Source: SIG603 sp964369415 (lineage in GTDB: Bacteria > Bacillota > Clostridia > Oscillospirales > Acutalibacteraceae). From it: a stretch of DNA of 50,968 bases. The number at the start of each line of letters is the position of its first letter. The first letter of the stretch is position 1. A model generated the notes under the pieces. It was not told the DNA's origin. It saw nothing but the letters and a program-made list of their open reading frames with translations, and ran no database searches. Shown here one piece after another: positions 49,563 to 50,968 of the stretch. The stretch lies in contig CAYJFP010000015.1 of assembly GCA_964369415.1 (NCBI GenBank), positions 1-50,968 on the forward strand, read 5' to 3'. The position numbers and the translations under genes were made by a program.

Positions 49563-50968
49563 ATGATAAAAAAATTTAAAAGCGATAAACAACTCTTTAA
49601 AATGATACTCACAATAGCGATACCTATAGCGTTTCAAAATTTATTAAGCTCACTTACACAGATGATGGACTCGGTAATGCTTGGAGAACTTGGCAACTTA
49701 CAGCTTGATGCGTCATCTCTTGCGAATCAGATATTTTTTATCTTCGCATTATTCATTTTTGGCTCATCAGGCGGAGCGTCCATACTAACAGCACAATACT
49801 GGGGTAAAAAGGATTTACAACCCATAAAAATAGTCATGGCGACAATGCTTAGAATAGTATTTGTCGTGTCATTAGTGCTAACACTTTTTGTGGCGATTTT
49901 TCCACACTTAGTGATGTCGCTGTTTACCTCAGATCAAAACGTAATAGATGCAGGCGTAGAATATCTGTCGATAGTAGCATTTACATACATATTATTTGGT
50001 ATTTCAAACACCTTGACCATGCTTTTTAGAAGTATAGAATTAGTTAAACTCTCGGTAATTGCAAATGCTACCACGCTTGTGCTAAATGTAGGGCTAAATT
50101 ACATTTTGATTTTCGGTAATTTTGGAGCGCCAAGACTAGAGCTCAAAGGTGCGGCGTATGCAACCTTGATTGCAAGATTTGTGGAGCTTTTAGTGGTTCT
50201 GTTTTATGTTTTCTTTAAAGAAAAAAGGCTTCACTTTACATTTAAGTGCTTCTTTCTTTCAAGCAAAAGCCTTAATAGAGATTTAAGAAAATACTGTACA
50301 CCCGTTGTGCTAAACGAGCTTGCTTGGTCTATTGGAATAACTCTTCAAGCGGCACTATTCGGACACATGAGCTCGATGGAGACGGTACTTCACGGGGCAG
50401 AGGCGGCGACGGCGGTTTCGGCAAATACAATTATCGGAGTAGTGCAGAATTTGGCGACCCTTGTCATATTTGGAGTTGCAAATGCGGCGGGCGTTATAAT
50501 AGGAAAAACCATAGGAGAAGGAAACATTGACCTTGCAAAGCAAAGGGGAAGAGTGATTCAAATTCTTTCTGTGATGCTTGGGGTTGTAGGGGCAATAGCA
50601 GTCCTACTTTTAAGAGATGTTATGGTAGATTTCTACAATGTAAACGAGGCGACAAAGCTACTTGCAAAAGATATGCTCTACATCACCTCGATAGTAATAT
50701 TCTTCGTTTCAATGACGGGAATAAGCATAGTCGGAATACTTCGTGGCGGCGGAGATGCAAGATTTTCATTGTTCATAGAGCTGGTTTCTCTTTGGGGATT
50801 TTCGGTTCCGCTAGGCTATCTTGCGGGATTGGTCTTTGGTCTTCCAGTACTCGTAGTATACGCCTTATTCAAATCGGACGAAGTAGTTAAAGCTATCTTT
50901 TGCTTAGTCAGGCTAAAGGGAACTAAGTGGATAAGCGTGGTAACAAGAGATCAGGTTGAAGTAAAGCA
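49563..50968 (+). CDS. MATE-family efflux transporter (cut by window end)
   Basis: An open frame from ATG 49563 to the window edge: 468 complete codons without a stop, so the true C-terminus lies outside. It has about 12 hydrophobic spans in two halves, as in MATE exporters (usual length about 450 aa). The start has the family's pattern of a short basic tail (MIKKFKSDKQLFKMIL) followed by IAIPIAFQNLL and MMDSVMLG. The second half begins near CTPVVLNELAWS. These proteins export drugs or metabolites using H+ or Na+. An in-frame ATG at 49527 is also possible; the ribosome binding site at 49563 is weak (GGTAG). Confidence 0.9.
   Translation, partial: MIKKFKSDKQLFKMILTIAIPIAFQNLLSSLTQMMDSVMLGELGNLQLDASSLANQIFFIFALFIFGSSGGASILTAQYWGKKDLQPIKIVMATMLRIVFVVSLVLTLFVAIFPHLVMSLFTSDQNVIDAGVEYLSIVAFTYILFGISNTLTMLFRSIELVKLSVIANATTLVLNVGLNYILIFGNFGAPRLELKGAAYATLIARFVELLVVLFYVFFKEKRLHFTFKCFFLSSKSLNRDLRKYCTPVVLNELAWSIGITLQAALFGHMSSMETVLHGAEAATAVSANTIIGVVQNLATLVIFGVANAAGVIIGKTIGEGNIDLAKQRGRVIQILSVMLGVVGAIAVLLLRDVMVDFYNVNEATKLLAKDMLYITSIVIFFVSMTGISIVGILRGGGDARFSLFIELVSLWGFSVPLGYLAGLVFGLPVLVVYALFKSDEVVKAIFCLVRLKGTKWISVVTRDQVEVK

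Noticed and set aside
1..50968. tRNA, rRNA, CRISPR arrays, prophage or IS transposase genes
   Set aside because: Looked for conserved tRNA arms, repeated spacers and transposase motifs; none were seen in either strand.

Overview
The window is AT-rich, gene-dense DNA from a strictly bacterial, endospore-forming member of the Bacillota, most likely class Clostridia. The clues are: an intact gene for pro-sigma-K and a SpoVT homologue; strong AGGAGG-type ribosome binding sites with frequent GTG and TTG starts; a T-box leader; Soj/Spo0J next to a second ParB; YlxR/YlxQ in the nusA-infB operon; and anaerobe-type genes (FeoAB, an FprA flavodiiron protein, radical SAM enzymes). I see no rRNA, tRNA, CRISPR array, prophage or transposase gene. 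The genus cannot be fixed from sequence alone.

Layout. 1-420: a terminator from an upstream gene, a doubtful tiny Cys-rich reading frame and a good sigma-A promoter. 421-8592: nine tightly packed plus-strand genes forming one transcription unit: a polyprenyl-phosphate glycosyltransferase, a WecD-like acetyltransferase, an SDR reductase, a split transketolase, an acyl carrier protein, an adenylate-forming ligase, a LuxE-like acyl-protein synthetase and a LuxC-like acyl reductase. This looks like a pathway turning a carrier-bound acyl group into an aldehyde, with ketol transfer and reduction, linked to a cell-surface glycan or lipid; the product is unknown. 8691-10708: minus-strand alpha/beta hydrolase and diguanylate cyclase. 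10893-13699: an HxlR regulator divergent from a three-gene polar amino-acid ABC transporter. 13746-17192: a YfhO-family membrane protein and a CsbB-like glycosyltransferase, a pair known to decorate wall polymers. 17291-20507: YfbR-type nucleotidase, Spo0J, Soj and a divergent second ParB.

20650-24876: an integral membrane protein, sigK with a sporulation-type promoter, and an AraC regulator divergent from a uroporphyrinogen-decarboxylase-like protein. 25005-27720: feoA-feoB-Cys-rich membrane protein behind a strong promoter with DtxR-like palindromes. 27735-30070: csoR and a P1B metal ATPase behind a textbook CsoR operator. 30170-33938: a long PRPP synthetase and, divergently, a T-box-controlled cysE-cysS operon. 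34041-35993: DUF896 protein, FprA flavoprotein and a lipoprotein. 36139-36484: a promoter followed immediately by a 300-bp nested inverted-repeat (cloverleaf-like) element. 36485-38715: NatAB-like ABC exporter. 38842-41032: B12-binding-type radical SAM protein and SpoVT. 41050-49413: the conserved rimP-nusA-ylxR-ylxQ-infB-rbfA-nrnA-truB-ribF-rpsO block with leader RNAs at both ends. 49563-end: a MATE transporter cut by the window edge.

The two most interesting signals are the acyl-aldehyde/transketolase/glycosyltransferase operon (421-8592) and the promoter-driven cloverleaf repeat (36139-36484). Regulatory hexamers, operators and hairpins were read by eye; none was scored computationally.
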